Both the position numbers and the translations under genes were made by a program. This document shows, one piece after another, positions 63,865 through 64,000 of a stretch of DNA of 64,000 nt. Numbering within the stretch: the stretch's first letter is position 1; each line of letters begins with the position of its first letter. This DNA is from Myxococcales bacterium. Lineage in GTDB: Bacteria; Myxococcota; Polyangia; Nannocystales; Nannocystaceae. A model generated the notes under the pieces. It was not told the DNA's origin. It saw only the letters and a program-made list of their open reading frames with translations, and made no database searches. The stretch lies in contig JAEUJW010000039.1 in the NCBI GenBank assembly GCA_016793465.1, positions 417,589 through 481,588 of the forward strand. Reading direction: 5' to 3'.

Positions 63865-64000
63865 CGGCGGATCGACTGCGAGGATTGATGGACGCGCAGG
63901 CGGGCCGGCTCGACGCCACGCCGGGCTGACGGCGGATCGACTGCGAGGATTGATGGACGCGCAGGCGGGCCGGCTCGACGCCACGCCGGGCTGACGGCGA
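63803..64000. repeat. Three tandem copies of a 65-bp unit covering a gene 3' end
   Basis: Units begin at 63803, 63868 and 63933 and are essentially identical; the array reaches the window edge. The first unit encodes the last 20 residues and stop of the kinase (ADRLRGLMDAQAGRLDATPG). As 65 is not a multiple of three and each unit carries the stop, the extra copies lie outside the coding region. Confidence 0.95.

Noticed and set aside
60010..63984. A 1324-codon open frame antisense to the large kinase gene, and similar long antisense frames (for example 5709-9086 and 22285-25947)
   Set aside because: They mirror genes with clear domains, show Arg/Pro/Ala/His-rich composition without recognisable motifs, and arise because GC-rich third positions remove stop codons on the opposite strand.
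63803..64000. Possible CRISPR array (regular repeats)
   Set aside because: Units are directly contiguous 65-bp copies without unique spacers and include the end of a coding sequence; no cas genes are present. The same holds for 21242-21463.

Overview
The window is about 64 kb of very GC-rich bacterial chromosome, gene-dense on both strands, with GC concentrated in third codon positions (long open frames therefore appear antisense to most genes). The gene content points to a myxobacterium. Three very large eukaryotic-type Ser/Thr kinases, FHA proteins with a PP2C phosphatase, a response-regulator/DUF4388/Roadblock protein, Cys-rich DUF4215 repeats and many lipoproteins with Thr/Gly/Ser/Asp tails after the lipobox Cys fit Myxococcota, most like Nannocystaceae. 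That placement is inference from gene content; no rRNA is present.

Layout. 1-5.7 kb: an edge-truncated lipoprotein, then a zinc-ribbon/double-FHA protein coupled to a PP2C phosphatase, a thioredoxin-like lipoprotein, a PlsC acyltransferase and a small FHA protein. 5.8-12.6 kb: an OmpA-type outer-membrane protein, a lipoprotein, a V4R-STAS protein and a receiver-like/DUF4388/Roadblock protein, then about 0.75 kb without a convincing gene. 12.6-22.1 kb: M13 metallopeptidase, kinase with TPRs, PEGA protein, lipoproteins and an NAD(P)-binding reductase. 22.3-28.6 kb: a glutathionyl-hydroquinone reductase and a three-gene operon (small membrane protein, MBOAT acyltransferase, 1104-residue SGNH-NHL-SGNH protein) that looks like an envelope-glycan O-acylation system. 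28.7-38.5 kb: lipoproteins, an M14 peptidase, a kinase-FGE fusion, a Sel1-repeat lipoprotein and a beta-propeller protein. 38.6-42.4 kb: a duplicated DUF2798 protein and a group II intron that appears to sit inside a peptide deformylase gene; predicted splicing restores the frame. 42.7-49.3 kb: the UdgX/radical-SAM DNA repair pair, an FG-GAP lipoprotein and a hybrid-cluster protein. 49.4-64 kb: DUF4215 lipoprotein, PhoD-like phosphatase, alpha/beta hydrolase, membrane adenylate cyclase, ketopantoate-reductase-like protein, UvrA, a type II toxin-antitoxin pair, tRNA-Leu(UAA) and a kinase/ATPase/TPR regulator.

Two genome-level patterns recur. First, many start codons lack a Shine-Dalgarno but have a TANNNT hexamer 5-12 nt upstream, several with a TTG-like hexamer 17-18 nt further up, suggesting very short or absent leaders. 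Second, several gene 3' ends carry short tandem duplications (65, 77 and 84 bp units) that copy the last codons and stop codon into the spacer.
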